A stretch of DNA of 64,000 nt, from positions 1,674,001-1,738,000 of the forward strand of contig NZ_CP116256.1 of NCBI RefSeq assembly GCF_027947575.1. The letters run 5' to 3'. The stretch comes from Streptomyces rubrogriseus (lineage in GTDB: Bacteria; Actinomycetota; Actinomycetes; Streptomycetales; Streptomycetaceae). The position numbers were made by a program, and so were the translations under genes. Below are positions 54,226-64,000 of this stretch, piece after piece (positions within the stretch are counted from its first letter, which is position 1; each line of letters starts with the position of its first letter). Below the pieces are notes generated by a model. The model was not told the origin of the DNA. It saw only the letters and a list, made by a program, of their open reading frames with translations, and ran no database searches.

Positions 54226-55206
54226 ATGACTGCACGCGGCTGGTTCCTGTTCTCCCTGATGGGAGTGGTCTGGGGCGTCCCCTACCTGATGATCAAGGTG
54301 GCGGTGGACGAGGTGTCCCCGTCCGGGGTGGTGTTCGCGCGGTGCGCGCTCGGCGCGGTCCTCCTGCTGCCCTTCGCCCTGCGCAAGGGAGACCTCCTCG
54401 GCACCGTACGGCGCCACTGGAAGCCGATGCTGGCCTTCGCCGTGATCGAGATCATCGGCCCCTGGTGGACCCTGACGGACGCCGAACGGCACCTGTCCAG
54501 CTCCACCGCCGGGCTGCTGATCGCGGGCGTGCCGATCGTCGCCGTCCTCCTGGCCCGGTTCTTCGGCGCCGAGGAACGGGTCGGCGCCCGCCGGATCACC
54601 GGCCTCGGCCTCGGCCTCGCAGGCGTCGCCGTCCTCACCGTCCCGCACCTCACCGGCGGCGACGCCCGCTCGCTGGCCGAGGTGCTGGTGACGGTCGTCG
54701 GTTACGCCACCGCCCCGCTGATCGCCGCCCGCCACCTCAAGGACGTCCCCACCCTCCAGCTCATCACCCCCTGCCTCACCCTGGCCGCCGTCGTCTACGC
54801 CCCCGCCGCCTTCCTGACCCGGCCCACCACCCTCCCCTCCGGCGAGGCCCTGGCAGCCCTGGCCGGTCTCGGCCTCGTCTGCACCGCGATCGCCTTCGTG
54901 GCCTTCCTGGAGCTGATCAAGGAGGTCGGCCCGACCCGGGCCGGCGTCATCACCTACGTCAACCCGGCGGTCGCCGTCGCCGCGGGCGCGCTCCTCCTGG
55001 ACGAGGAGCCGACCCTCGGCATCGGCGTCGCCTTCACCCTGATCCTGGCCGGCTCGGTCCTCGCCACGGCGGCTGCCGGTCCGGGGCGGGAGGCCCGCCG
55101 GGTACCATGGTCGACACGGCAGACGAGCCGGGCGGGCGGCCGCGTGGAGTCCCTCACGGGACTTCCCGAGGAACGTCCGGGCTCCACAGGGCAGGGTGAT
55201 GGCTAA
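54226..55206 (+). CDS. EamA/DMT-family exporter, 3' end overlapping rnpB
   Basis: 326 residues, ten helices in two EamA repeats (GVVWGVPYLMIKVAVDEVSP, GLLIAGVPIVAVLLARFFGA, TRAGVITYVNPAVAVAAGAL). The transporter domain ends near residue 290; the last 36 residues are read from the RNase P RNA promoter and its first 80 bases. Exports a metabolite, possibly an amino acid. It is likely under the adjacent AraC regulator. The stop TGA lies within rnpB at 55204-55206. Confidence 0.85.
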   Translation: MTARGWFLFSLMGVVWGVPYLMIKVAVDEVSPSGVVFARCALGAVLLLPFALRKGDLLGTVRRHWKPMLAFAVIEIIGPWWTLTDAERHLSSSTAGLLIAGVPIVAVLLARFFGAEERVGARRITGLGLGLAGVAVLTVPHLTGGDARSLAEVLVTVVGYATAPLIAARHLKDVPTLQLITPCLTLAAVVYAPAAFLTRPTTLPSGEALAALAGLGLVCTAIAFVAFLELIKEVGPTRAGVITYVNPAVAVAAGALLLDEEPTLGIGVAFTLILAGSVLATAAAGPGREARRVPWSTRQTSRAGGRVESLTGLPEERPGSTGQGDG

Positions 55207-55531
55207 CGGCCACCCGGGGTGACCCGCGGGACAGTGCCACAGAAAGCAGACCGCCGGAGGCTTCGGCCCCCGGTAAGGGTGAAACGGTGGTGTAAGAGAC
55301 CACCAGTGCCCAGGGCGACCTGGGCAGCTAGGTAAACCCCACCCGGAGCAAGGTCAAGAAGGAAGCACCCCGGTGCTTCTGCGCGGACGTTCGAGGGCTG
55401 CCCGCCCGAGTCCGCGGGTAGACCGCTGGAGGCCGGTGGCAACGCCGGTCCTAGATGGATGGCCGTCGCCGACGGGACCGCGAGGCCCCGTCGGAACAGA
55501 ACCCGGCGTACAGCCCGACTCGTCTGCCGCT
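55124..55531 (+). ncRNA. rnpB: RNase P RNA, class A
   Basis: The 5' segment CGAGCCGGGCGGGCGGCCGC, then GAGGAACGTCCGGGCTCCAC, the middle AGGGTGAAACGGTGGTGTAAGAGACCACC, and the 3' segment ACAGAACCCGGCGTACAGCCCGACTCG carry the universally conserved P4/CR-I and CR-V elements. Ends pair as expected (CGAGCCGGGC with GCCCGACTCG). It processes tRNA 5' ends. TACCAT about 15 nt before the start looks like the -10 box. Length about 408. Confidence 0.95.
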
Positions 55532-55576
55532 CACCGCCCCGGGGCGGGGCGGTGGCCCGAGCCGGAGCCGCGCGCG

Positions 55577-56218
55577 TCAGTCCTTGCGCCCCGTCGCCGC
55601 GACCGTGACGCCGAGGCCGATCATCGTGAGGCCGCCGATCCCGCCGACCAGGGAGAGCCGCCGGGGTGAGCGGGCGAACCACTCCCGACCGGTCGCAGCG
55701 GCCAGTCCCCACACGCTGTCGCAGGCCACCGCGATGAGGTTGAAGACCAGGCCCAGCAGCAGCATCTGGACGACCACGTGTCCCTGGGCGCGGTCCACGA
55801 ACTGGGGGAGCACCGCGGCGAAGAACACCATCGTCTTGGGGTTGGCCACCCCGACCGCGAACCCCTCCCACAGTGTGCGCGGACCGCCCCCGCGTGCGCT
55901 CCCGTCCGTGGTGACCGCGGCCTGCAACGAGCCGCGCTTCCGCCAGGCCCGCACGCCCAGGTACACCAGGTAGGCCGCGCCGACGAGCTTCAGCGCCGTG
56001 AAGACGAGGACCGAGCGCTCCACGACCGACCCGACGCCGAGCGCCACCGCCACGACGAGCACATAGGCGCCCACCGTGTTTCCCACGACCGTGGTCAGCG
56101 CGGCCCGGCGGCCCTGGGCCAGCGCCCGCCCGATCACGAACAGCACGCTGGGCCCGGGGACCACGATCAGCAGGAACGACATCGCCGCGAAGGCGAGCAA
56201 GCGCTCGGAGGACACCAT
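55577..56218 (-). CDS. LysE-family amino acid exporter
   Basis: 213 residues, six helices. LIVVPGPSVLFVIGRALAQG then RRAALTTVVGNTVGAYVLVV at the start are the LysE/RhtB signature. I chose ATG 56218 rather than the longer frame start. Exports amino acids or quorum-type lactones such as homoserine lactone. It converges with rnpB, with 45 nt between. Confidence 0.9.
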   Translation of the reverse strand: MVSSERLLAFAAMSFLLIVVPGPSVLFVIGRALAQGRRAALTTVVGNTVGAYVLVVAVALGVGSVVERSVLVFTALKLVGAAYLVYLGVRAWRKRGSLQAAVTTDGSARGGGPRTLWEGFAVGVANPKTMVFFAAVLPQFVDRAQGHVVVQMLLLGLVFNLIAVACDSVWGLAAATGREWFARSPRRLSLVGGIGGLTMIGLGVTVAATGRKD

Positions 56219-56299
56219 GGCCTCATCGAAGCACGGCCGGGTGCCGGGCCTCAGCCCCTTTTCGCGGGGTGCTGAGCCTGCCGCCATGCAGCCTTGCCC

Positions 56300-57349
56300 T
56301 CACCCGAACCCCGGCATCACCCGTTCCGCGATCAGACGCAGCTGGGTGTTCACGTCCGCCGCGCCCGGCAGGTCCCGGCCCGTGAACGTCTGCACCAGGG
56401 CGCGGTCGGTGATCGCGCAGATCATGTGGTTGACGCCGCTGGGTGCGATGTCCCGTTCGATCTTCTCCCGGCACTCCTCGGGCGTGCCCGCGACCGAGAG
56501 GCGGTCGGCGATCTCCGGGGTGGTCAGTTCGATGCCGCGGGCCAGGTCGCCGGCGCCGATCGCGTCGATGACCGGCTTCAGCTCCGCCGGGTCGACGCCG
56601 TTGCGGCGCAGTTGCTCCTCGGGCATGGAGGAGGCGTAGATGCCGACCATGCTGCGCGCCGCTTCCTTGGCGACCGCCGAGTCGGGGCCGGTGGCGAAGA
56701 CCACCCAGGCCCCGATGTCCAGCGAGCGCCAGTCCTTGCCCGCCCGCTCCGCGCCCGCCCTGATGTGCCGCACCGCGTAGTCGTAGGCCTCGCGGGTGTA
56801 GCTCAGGGCGTGGTGGCAGCCGTCCGACAACTCACCGGCCGCCTCGAAGGACTTCGGCCCCCGCATCGCGCCGAGCTTCAGCGGCAGCCGGTCCTGCACC
56901 GGGCGGGCGAAGGTGAACAGGCCGTCGTAGGAGAAGAACTCGCCCTCGTGCGTGATGGTGCCCTCGTCGAGGAACGTGCGCATCACGTGCAGGGCTTCCT
57001 TGACCCGGGACAGCGGTCTGGTGCGGGCCCAGTCGATGCGGTACTGGGCCAGCAGGCCGAAGTTGCCGCTGGACAGCACGCCTTCGGCGCGGCCGCCGGA
57101 GAGTTCGTCGAGCGTGGCGAGGGCCTGCGCGACCAGGGTCGGCTCGCGCAGCGTCACCGGGGAGACGCTCGGTCCGAGGCGGATGCGGTCGGTGCGGCCG
57201 GCCGCCACCGCGAAGAGGAGCCACAGGTCCTTGTGCCAGGTCTCGTCGGCGGCGTAACAGGCGTGGAAACCGAGTTCGTCGGCGAGCCGGATCGACTCCA
57301 GGGACTCGGCCAGGGGGTAGTCCGGGAGCATCGCGTAGCTGAACTTCAC
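56300..57349 (-). CDS. LLM-class F420-dependent oxidoreductase
   Basis: 349 residues from GTG 57349, with GGAGG 9 nt upstream. TIM-barrel of the luciferase-like class: ESIRLADELGFHACYAADET, TDRIRLGPSVSPVTLREPTL, ATLDELSGGRAEGVLSSGN and TPEECREKIERDIA. The pattern is close to methylenetetrahydromethanopterin-reductase-type enzymes using coenzyme F420. Substrate unknown. Divergent from the xylanase gene with 322 bases between, where xylanase-type palindromes lie. Confidence 0.88.
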   Translation of the reverse strand: MKFSYAMLPDYPLAESLESIRLADELGFHACYAADETWHKDLWLLFAVAAGRTDRIRLGPSVSPVTLREPTLVAQALATLDELSGGRAEGVLSSGNFGLLAQYRIDWARTRPLSRVKEALHVMRTFLDEGTITHEGEFFSYDGLFTFARPVQDRLPLKLGAMRGPKSFEAAGELSDGCHHALSYTREAYDYAVRHIRAGAERAGKDWRSLDIGAWVVFATGPDSAVAKEAARSMVGIYASSMPEEQLRRNGVDPAELKPVIDAIGAGDLARGIELTTPEIADRLSVAGTPEECREKIERDIAPSGVNHMICAITDRALVQTFTGRDLPGAADVNTQLRLIAERVMPGFG

Positions 57350-57441
57350 GAGCGCCAACCTCCGTTGTTCCGTCGTGGGGAACGGTGCGCTGCCTCTACC
57401 GAGGATGTGAGTTCGGGGGTCGGCTGTCCAGGGAGCGATGC

Positions 57442-57589
57442 TTCGAAATTTTCGAACCCACTCAGCCTCCTTTCCGGGAGAGTTGGCGAGAAGGTCCCGG
57501 GGGATGTGTGCTGGCTTCGAGTAGGGGCTGAGTGATCTGCGGCTTTGCGTTTCGCACCGTTCTTCCTGGCGTGCCGAAGGTTTCGAAAC
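57442..57589. promoter_or_regulatory. Palindromes TTCGAAATTTTCGAA and GTTTCGAAAC upstream of the xylanase
   Basis: 57442-57456 is a 15-base perfect palindrome with central T; 57580-57589 is a 10-base palindrome followed by CCGAAAC. Motifs built on CGAAA and TTTCG are known before streptomycete xylanase genes and bind a LacI-type repressor of xylan use. TTGACG at 57604 may be the -35. The remaining part of the 322-base gap shows no other clear site. Confidence 0.6.
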
Positions 57590-57614
57590 TTCTACCGAAA
57601 CTGTTGACGCTTGA

Positions 57615-59736
<2,122 letters not shown>

Positions 59737-59754
59737 CCGAGCCCGGACCCCCCG

Positions 59755-59791
59755 GGTCCGTACCCGTGGACGAGGCCCACGGGTACGGACC
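59755..59791 (+). terminator. Strong hairpin terminator of the xylan operon
   Basis: Perfect 15-bp stem (59755-59769 with 59777-59791) and 7-base loop, 19 nt after the esterase stop. Confidence 0.88.
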
Positions 59792-59800
59792 TTCGGTCAC

Positions 59801-60142
59801 TCACTCACCCAGCGACCGGTCCGCCACCCGCGCCAGATGCCGCCCGAACACCTCGCGCGCCTCGGGCGTCAGCGTCCGCAGGGCCACCATCGCCGTGATC
59901 ACGACGTCGCACAGCTCCGCCTCCACGTCGTCCCAGGTGTGCGTGACACCCTTCCTCGGGTTCTGGCCGGTCGCGCCGATCACCGCCTCGGCGACCTCGC
60001 CGACCTCCTCCGACAGCTTCAGCATGCGCAGCAGCAGGCCCTCCCTGCCGCCGACGGGCCGGTCCGCCTCCAGCCACCTCCACAGGGCGTCGACGGTGGT
60101 CCAGAGGTCGTCGGCCCGCGCGCCGTCCGGGTTGTCGCTCAT
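59801..60142 (-). CDS. MazG-like nucleotide pyrophosphohydrolase
   Basis: 113 residues. The all-alpha NTP-PPase metal motif is visible: KLSEEVGEVAEAVIG and, after 20 residues, DDVEAELCDVVITAM (E-x-x-E ... E-x-x-D). Single domain, shorter than E. coli MazG. Likely hydrolyses nonstandard NTPs. ATG 60142. Convergent with the xylan operon, upstream neighbour DoxX on same strand. Confidence 0.88.
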   Translation of the reverse strand: MSDNPDGARADDLWTTVDALWRWLEADRPVGGREGLLLRMLKLSEEVGEVAEAVIGATGQNPRKGVTHTWDDVEAELCDVVITAMVALRTLTPEAREVFGRHLARVADRSLGE

Positions 60143-60174
60143 GTGGAGCAGCGTGCCACGTCCCCGAGGGGGCG

Positions 60175-60717
60175 TCAGTCGAAGAGCGTCTCCTGCTGCC
60201 CCTCGGCCGCCCTGCGCAGCCGCCTGTTCCGCGCCCCCACGACCACCGTCGTGGCCGCCGCCGTCACCGCGAAGGCGGCCGGGACCATCCAGTTCCGGTT
60301 GACCGCGTGACCGAGGGCGTGGTCGAGGGAGAGCCGGCCGGGGCCCGAGACCGCGAGGCTCGCCGCCGTCAGGCCGAGGGAGACGGCGTACTCGTAGCCG
60401 CCCGCCTGGGCGAAGAAGCCGTTGGGGGCGTGCACCGCGGCGGCGCCCGCCATCGCGCCGACCGCGGCCGCGCCCGCCGCCGGAGTGGCCAGTCCCAGCG
60501 CCAGCAGCGTCCCGCCGCCCGCCTCCGCGAGACCCGCCGCGGTGGCGCTGGCCCGGCCCGGCGCGTAGCCCATGGCCTCCATGGCCCGACCGGTCTCCCC
60601 GAGGCCGCCGCCGCCGAACCAGCCGAGCAGCTTCTGCGTGCCGTGCGCGGCCAGGACCCCGCCGGTTCCCAGGCGGAGCAGCAGCAGTCCGAGATCCCGC
60701 CGGTCACAGCACTTCAC
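60175..60717 (-). CDS. DoxX family membrane protein (second copy)
   Basis: 180 residues. DoxX features: LGLLLLRLGTGGVLAAHGTQ then KLLGWFGGGGLGETGRAM, four helices, and LAEAGGGTLLALGLATPAA. Longer than the DoxX at the left end and not closely similar. Starts with GTG 60717. May form a unit with the MazG-like gene (32 nt). No iron box is seen upstream. Confidence 0.85.
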   Translation of the reverse strand: MKCCDRRDLGLLLLRLGTGGVLAAHGTQKLLGWFGGGGLGETGRAMEAMGYAPGRASATAAGLAEAGGGTLLALGLATPAAGAAAVGAMAGAAAVHAPNGFFAQAGGYEYAVSLGLTAASLAVSGPGRLSLDHALGHAVNRNWMVPAAFAVTAAATTVVVGARNRRLRRAAEGQQETLFD

Positions 60718-60870
60718 GTCGACTCCCTCGCGGACGGTGGCGGCTCATCTGCCCACCGTCGCCCCTCCGCGGCGTACGGGCCCGTCGCCGGGCGCCGTTC
60801 GGGTGGTGGCGGGCGACGGCGGGCGGTACGCCCGGTGGCGGGGGCGTGGAGCCGGTGTGACGCTGCCGCC

Positions 60871-61197
60871 ATGACCATTCAGACCACGCGACTCAGCGAC
60901 CCGGCCGTCCGCGCCTTCGTCGCCGCCGTCAACGCCCACGACCGCGAGGCCTTCCGCGCGCTGCTCGCGCCGGACGCCACCATGGCCGACGACGGGGACG
61001 ACCGGAACCTCGACCAGTGGGTCGACCAGGAGATCTTCTCCTCCAACGGCCACATGGAGGTCGACAACGAGTCGAACGGCGGTCGCGCCCTCATCGCCCG
61101 CTACCGCAACGACACCTGGGGCGAGATGCGCACCCGGTGGGACTTCACCGTCGACGAGGACGGGCGGATCGCCCGCTTCGAGACCGGGCAGGCATAG
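60871..61197 (+). CDS. SnoaL-like / NTF2-fold small protein
   Basis: 108 residues. RAFVAAVNAHDREAFRALLA and DATMADDGDDRNL are the helix and loop of the SnoaL-like fold, with WDFTVDEDGRIARFETGQA as the last strands. Members act as cyclases, isomerases or ligand binders; role unknown. ATG 60871; the region before has no strong ribosome site. Followed by a hairpin terminator. Confidence 0.8.
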   Translation: MTIQTTRLSDPAVRAFVAAVNAHDREAFRALLAPDATMADDGDDRNLDQWVDQEIFSSNGHMEVDNESNGGRALIARYRNDTWGEMRTRWDFTVDEDGRIARFETGQA

Positions 61198-61209
61198 CCG
61201 GGAAACGGT

Positions 61210-61261
61210 GCGGCAGCCGTTCCCCCCACCGGTGCGACCGGTGTGGCGGAACGGCTGCCGC
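61210..61261 (+). terminator. Hairpin terminator
   Basis: Outer 14-bp perfect stem (61210-61223 with 61248-61261) enclosing an inner CACCGG...CCGGTG hairpin, right after the SnoaL-like stop codon. Confidence 0.85.
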
Positions 61262-61432
61262 CTCCCCCCTCGGTATGGCATGTGCGGCGTTGTGGATGCC
61301 CAACGCCTCATATGTGAAAGTCTGGTGAAGGAGATTTGAGCATACGTCCGCCACCGGCCGCAATACGGCGGACCTTGAAATTCCGATTGTATGAATCGAT
61401 GTGTTGCGCGCGTGTGTGCCCGCGGGCCGCGC

Positions 61433-62224
61433 TCAGCCGCGCCCCACGTACGGCATCGCCGTCGCCATGACCGTCGCGAACTGCACGTTCGCCTCCAGGG
61501 GCAGCTCGGCCATGTGCCGCACCGTGCGCGCCACGTCGGCGACGTCCATCACGGGCTCGGGTGCCGTCTCCCCGTTGGCCTGGAGCGCGCCGGTCCGCAT
61601 CCCGGCCGTCATCTCGGTCGCCGCGTTGCCGATGTCGATCTGGCCGACCGCGATGCCGTAGGGACGGCCGTCCAGCGACAGTGACTTGGTCAGACCCGTC
61701 AGCGCGTGCTTGGTCGCGGTGTACGCCACCGAGTGCGGACGCGGCGTGTGCGCGGAGATCGAGCCGTTGTTGATGATCCGGCCGCCCCGCGGGTCCTGCT
61801 CCTTCATCTGCCGGTACGCCGCCTGCGCGCACAGGAACGCCCCGTTGAGGTTGGTGTCCACCACGTGCCGCCAGGCCTCGTAGGGAAGGTCCTCGACCGG
61901 CACGCCGCCGGGACCGAACGTCCCCGCGTTGTTGAACAGCAGGTCCAGTCGCCCGAACCGGTCGCGCACGGCGCCGAACAGGGCCGCCACGTCCTCCGGG
62001 CGCGACACGTCGGCGCGGACGGTGAGCGCCGTGCCGCCGCCCGCCGGTGCCGCCGCGGCCGTCTCGGCCAGGGGCTCGGGGCGGCGGCCGGCCAGGGCGA
62101 CCGACCAGCCGGCGGTGAGCAGTTCGACGGCGACCGCCCGGCCGATGCCGGATCCGGCGCCCGTGACGACGGCGACCTTCCGCACGCCGGCGCTTTCCTC
62201 GTCGGTGGTTCTCACGGTGTTCAT
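61433..62224 (-). CDS. Short-chain dehydrogenase/reductase
   Basis: 263 residues. Cofactor motif [22 protein letters not shown] at [11 protein letters not shown], and catalytic S/Y/K in [24 protein letters not shown]. Classical NAD(P)-dependent [12 protein letters not shown] near the second strand favours NADP-type specificity only weakly. Substrate unknown. Starts at ATG 62224, divergent from the phosphatase with 132 bases between. Confidence 0.9.
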   Translation of the reverse strand: MNTVRTTDEESAGVRKVAVVTGAGSGIGRAVAVELLTAGWSVALAGRRPEPLAETAAAAPAGGGTALTVRADVSRPEDVAALFGAVRDRFGRLDLLFNNAGTFGPGGVPVEDLPYEAWRHVVDTNLNGAFLCAQAAYRQMKEQDPRGGRIINNGSISAHTPRPHSVAYTATKHALTGLTKSLSLDGRPYGIAVGQIDIGNAATEMTAGMRTGALQANGETAPEPVMDVADVARTVRHMAELPLEANVQFATVMATAMPYVGRG

Positions 62225-62356
62225 GACTCGGCAGCGTACGGGTCGCGGAACATGCGGAACTCATCCGTCCGACACGCGATCGCCATGTCCGTGCCAAACC
62301 GGGGACGCTCCCGGCGCTTCGAATGCCCCTTGCAACCACCGCAAGGGGAGGAACGG

Positions 62357-64000
62357 ATGACACCCGCGAACCACCAGGCCCCGACCCGGGTCCCGGCCCA
62401 GTCGCAGTCCTCGCACGCGCCCGAACTCCGCGCCGCCGCCCGCAGCCTGGGCCGCCGCCGCTTCCTGACCGTCACCGGCGCCGCCGCCGCGCTCGCCTTC
62501 TCCGTCAACCTGCCGGCCGCCGGCACCGCGAGCGCCGCCGAGCTGGACGCCGCGCGGCTGACCGCCGACCCCTTCACGCTCGGTGTCGCCTCGGGCGACC
62601 CGCAGCCCGGTTCGGTGCTGCTGTGGACGCGTCTGGCCCCGGTGCCGTACCAGGCCGACAGCGGGCTGCCGGCCGAACGCGTCGAGGTGAGCTGGGAGCT
62701 GGCCCTGGACGAACGGTTCCGCCGCGTCGTCAGAAGGGGCCGGACCACCGCCCACCCCGAGTTCCACCACACCGTGCACGTCGAGGTCGACCACCTCGCG
62801 CCCGGCCACGTCTACCACTACCGCTTCCGCGCCGGCCGGTACGTCAGCCCGGTGGGCCGTACCCGCACCGCGCCCGCGCAGCACAGCCGGGTGCCCGGCC
62901 TCACCTTCGGCCTCGTCTCCTGCCAGAAGTACGACCAGGGGTACTACACCGCCTACAAGCACCTCGCCCAGGAGGACGTGGACGTCGTCTTCCACCTCGG
63001 CGACTACCTGTACGAGTACGCCGTGAACGCCACCGGCGGCTCCCGCGCCTACCCCGCGGGCACCCTGCCCGCGCACTTCAACCACGAGACGGTGACCCTG
63101 GAGGACTACCGCCTGCGGTACGCCCTCTACAAGTCCGACCCCGACCTGCGCGCCGCGCACGCCGCGCACCCCTTCGTCGTCACCTGGGACGACCACGAGA
63201 CCGAGAACAACTACGCCGACGAGACACCGGAGAACAGCGTCCCGCCCGAGGAGTTCCTCATCCGCCGGGCCGCCGCCTACCGGGCCTACTGGGAGAACAT
63301 GCCGCTGCGCCGCCCGCAGCTGCCCGACGGCCCGGACCTGAAGCTCTACCGCCGGCTGCACTGGGGGCGGCTCGCCCAGTTCGACGTCCTCGACACCCGG
63401 CAGTACCGCTCCAACCAGGCGTACGGCGACGGCTGGCAGTTCCCCGGGCCCGAGTCCGAGGACCCGGGCCGCACGCTCACCGGCGACGCCCAGGAGCGCT
63501 GGCTGATCAACGGCTGGCACCGGTCGAACGCCCTGTGGAACGTGGTGCCCCAGCAGGTCACCTTCTCCCAGCGGTACAACTCGACGAGCACGCCGTCCAA
63601 GGTCTCCATGGACTCCTGGGACGGCTACCCGGCCTCGCGCGAGCGGGTGCTGGCCGGCGCGCAGGCCGCCGGGATCGAGAACCTCATGGTCCTCACCGGC
63701 GACGTGCACGTCTCCTACGGCTTCGACATCAAGCGCGACTTCGACGACCCGGACTCCAGGACCCTGGGTACGGAGATCGTCACCACGTCCGTCACCAGCG
63801 GCGGCGACGGCGCGGAGAAGCCGTCCAACTGGGACACCCTGATGGCCGCCAACCCGCACCTGAAGTTCTTCAACGGGCGGCGCGGCTACGCCACGGTGTC
63901 CCTGGGCCGCGAGTCGGCGCGCGCCGACTTCAAGACGGTGTCCCACGTCGGCACCGAGGGCGCGCCGCTCACGACCGCCGGGTCCTTCGTGACGGCGGCG
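62357..64000 (+). CDS. Tat-exported PhoD-family alkaline phosphatase (3' end cut)
   Basis: 548 codons are visible to the window edge. Twin-arginine signal SLGRRRFLTVTGAAAALAFS around residues 30-50, then the PhoD N-domain (FTLGVASGDPQPGSVLLWTR) and catalytic motifs LVSCQKYDQGYY, FHLGDYLYEY, VVTWDDHETENNY and LTGDVHVSYGFD. PhoD enzymes bind Ca2+ and Fe3+ and release phosphate from mono- and diesters outside the cell. Probably the S. coelicolor phoA (SCO2286) counterpart by recall. GGGGAGGA precedes ATG 62357. No convincing PHO box was found upstream. Confidence 0.92.
   Translation, partial: MTPANHQAPTRVPAQSQSSHAPELRAAARSLGRRRFLTVTGAAAALAFSVNLPAAGTASAAELDAARLTADPFTLGVASGDPQPGSVLLWTRLAPVPYQADSGLPAERVEVSWELALDERFRRVVRRGRTTAHPEFHHTVHVEVDHLAPGHVYHYRFRAGRYVSPVGRTRTAPAQHSRVPGLTFGLVSCQKYDQGYYTAYKHLAQEDVDVVFHLGDYLYEYAVNATGGSRAYPAGTLPAHFNHETVTLEDYRLRYALYKSDPDLRAAHAAHPFVVTWDDHETENNYADETPENSVPPEEFLIRRAAAYRAYWENMPLRRPQLPDGPDLKLYRRLHWGRLAQFDVLDTRQYRSNQAYGDGWQFPGPESEDPGRTLTGDAQERWLINGWHRSNALWNVVPQQVTFSQRYNSTSTPSKVSMDSWDGYPASRERVLAGAQAAGIENLMVLTGDVHVSYGFDIKRDFDDPDSRTLGTEIVTTSVTSGGDGAEKPSNWDTLMAANPHLKFFNGRRGYATVSLGRESARADFKTVSHVGTEGAPLTTAGSFVTAA

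Noticed and set aside
61280..61339. 19-residue frame (MCGVVDAQRLICESLVKEI)
   Set aside because: No ribosome site before it and no way to show conservation; the AAGGAG lies at its end.
62225..62356. PHO box before the Tat-exported phosphatase
   Set aside because: Repeated GTTCCGC-like units are 9 rather than 11 bases apart and poorly match GTTCACC; not called.

Overview
The window is high-GC actinobacterial DNA. Codon use, frequent GTG starts, LuxR/TetR/MerR/GlxA regulators, FHA and DUF1992 proteins, and a class A RNase P RNA of Streptomyces type all point to a Streptomyces chromosome core-arm region. From memory, gene content and order look collinear with the S. coelicolor stretch from phoA (about SCO2286) through the RNase H/phosphatase SCO2299 to SCO2322 and beyond, read in reverse. 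This should be confirmed by alignment. I see no integrase, transposase, CRISPR array, tRNA or secondary-metabolite core gene.

Layout. 1-20 kb: DedA (cut by the window edge), DoxX with an iron-box-like site and a CebR-like box, a PhoD-like phosphatase, a secreted HNH nuclease, a Mn-riboswitch-controlled TMEM165/UPF0016 exporter, a HAD phosphatase, a peptidoglycan-binding membrane protein, a DHA2 efflux pump with a C-terminal winged helix, GNATs, FHA and DUF1992 proteins, an O-methyltransferase, a ProP-type permease, a GT87-PAP2 fusion and an isochorismatase-like hydrolase. 20-29 kb: GlxA-type regulator, an AA10 LPMO under a CebR box, an RTX-like secreted protein, then a five-gene minus-strand operon headed by a cobalamin riboswitch. 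That operon encodes an alpha-toroid surface protein, an SCO2322-family surface protein, EcfT, a fused EcfA1-A2 and EcfS. 29-45 kb: a KstR-like TetR repressor with a KstR-type operator facing a GT4/methyltransferase/six-hairpin cassette, membrane and cell-wall proteins, two divergent MFS pumps, and a NarL-type two-component system with its ABC exporter. 45-64 kb: MaoC hydratase, a Nif3 / zinc-ribbon / RNase H-phosphatase cluster, KDPG aldolase, YaaA, MerR, AraC, EamA running into rnpB, LysE, a flavin-type oxidoreductase, a xylan operon (GH11-CBM2 plus CE4-CBM2), MazG-like, a second DoxX, SnoaL-like, SDR and a Tat-exported PhoD-family phosphatase cut by the right edge.

The most interesting system is the cobalamin-riboswitch operon at 22.9-28.9 kb. 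It looks like a complete B12 capture and uptake machine in which the two halves of an animal intrinsic-factor-like protein (alpha-alpha barrel and small beta domain) are encoded by adjacent genes, both tail-anchored in the membrane, followed by an ECF transporter with fused ATPases. Secondary themes are carbohydrate regulation (two CebR boxes, xylanase palindromes), metal control (iron box, Mn riboswitch) and a KstR-linked glycan or glycolipid cassette.
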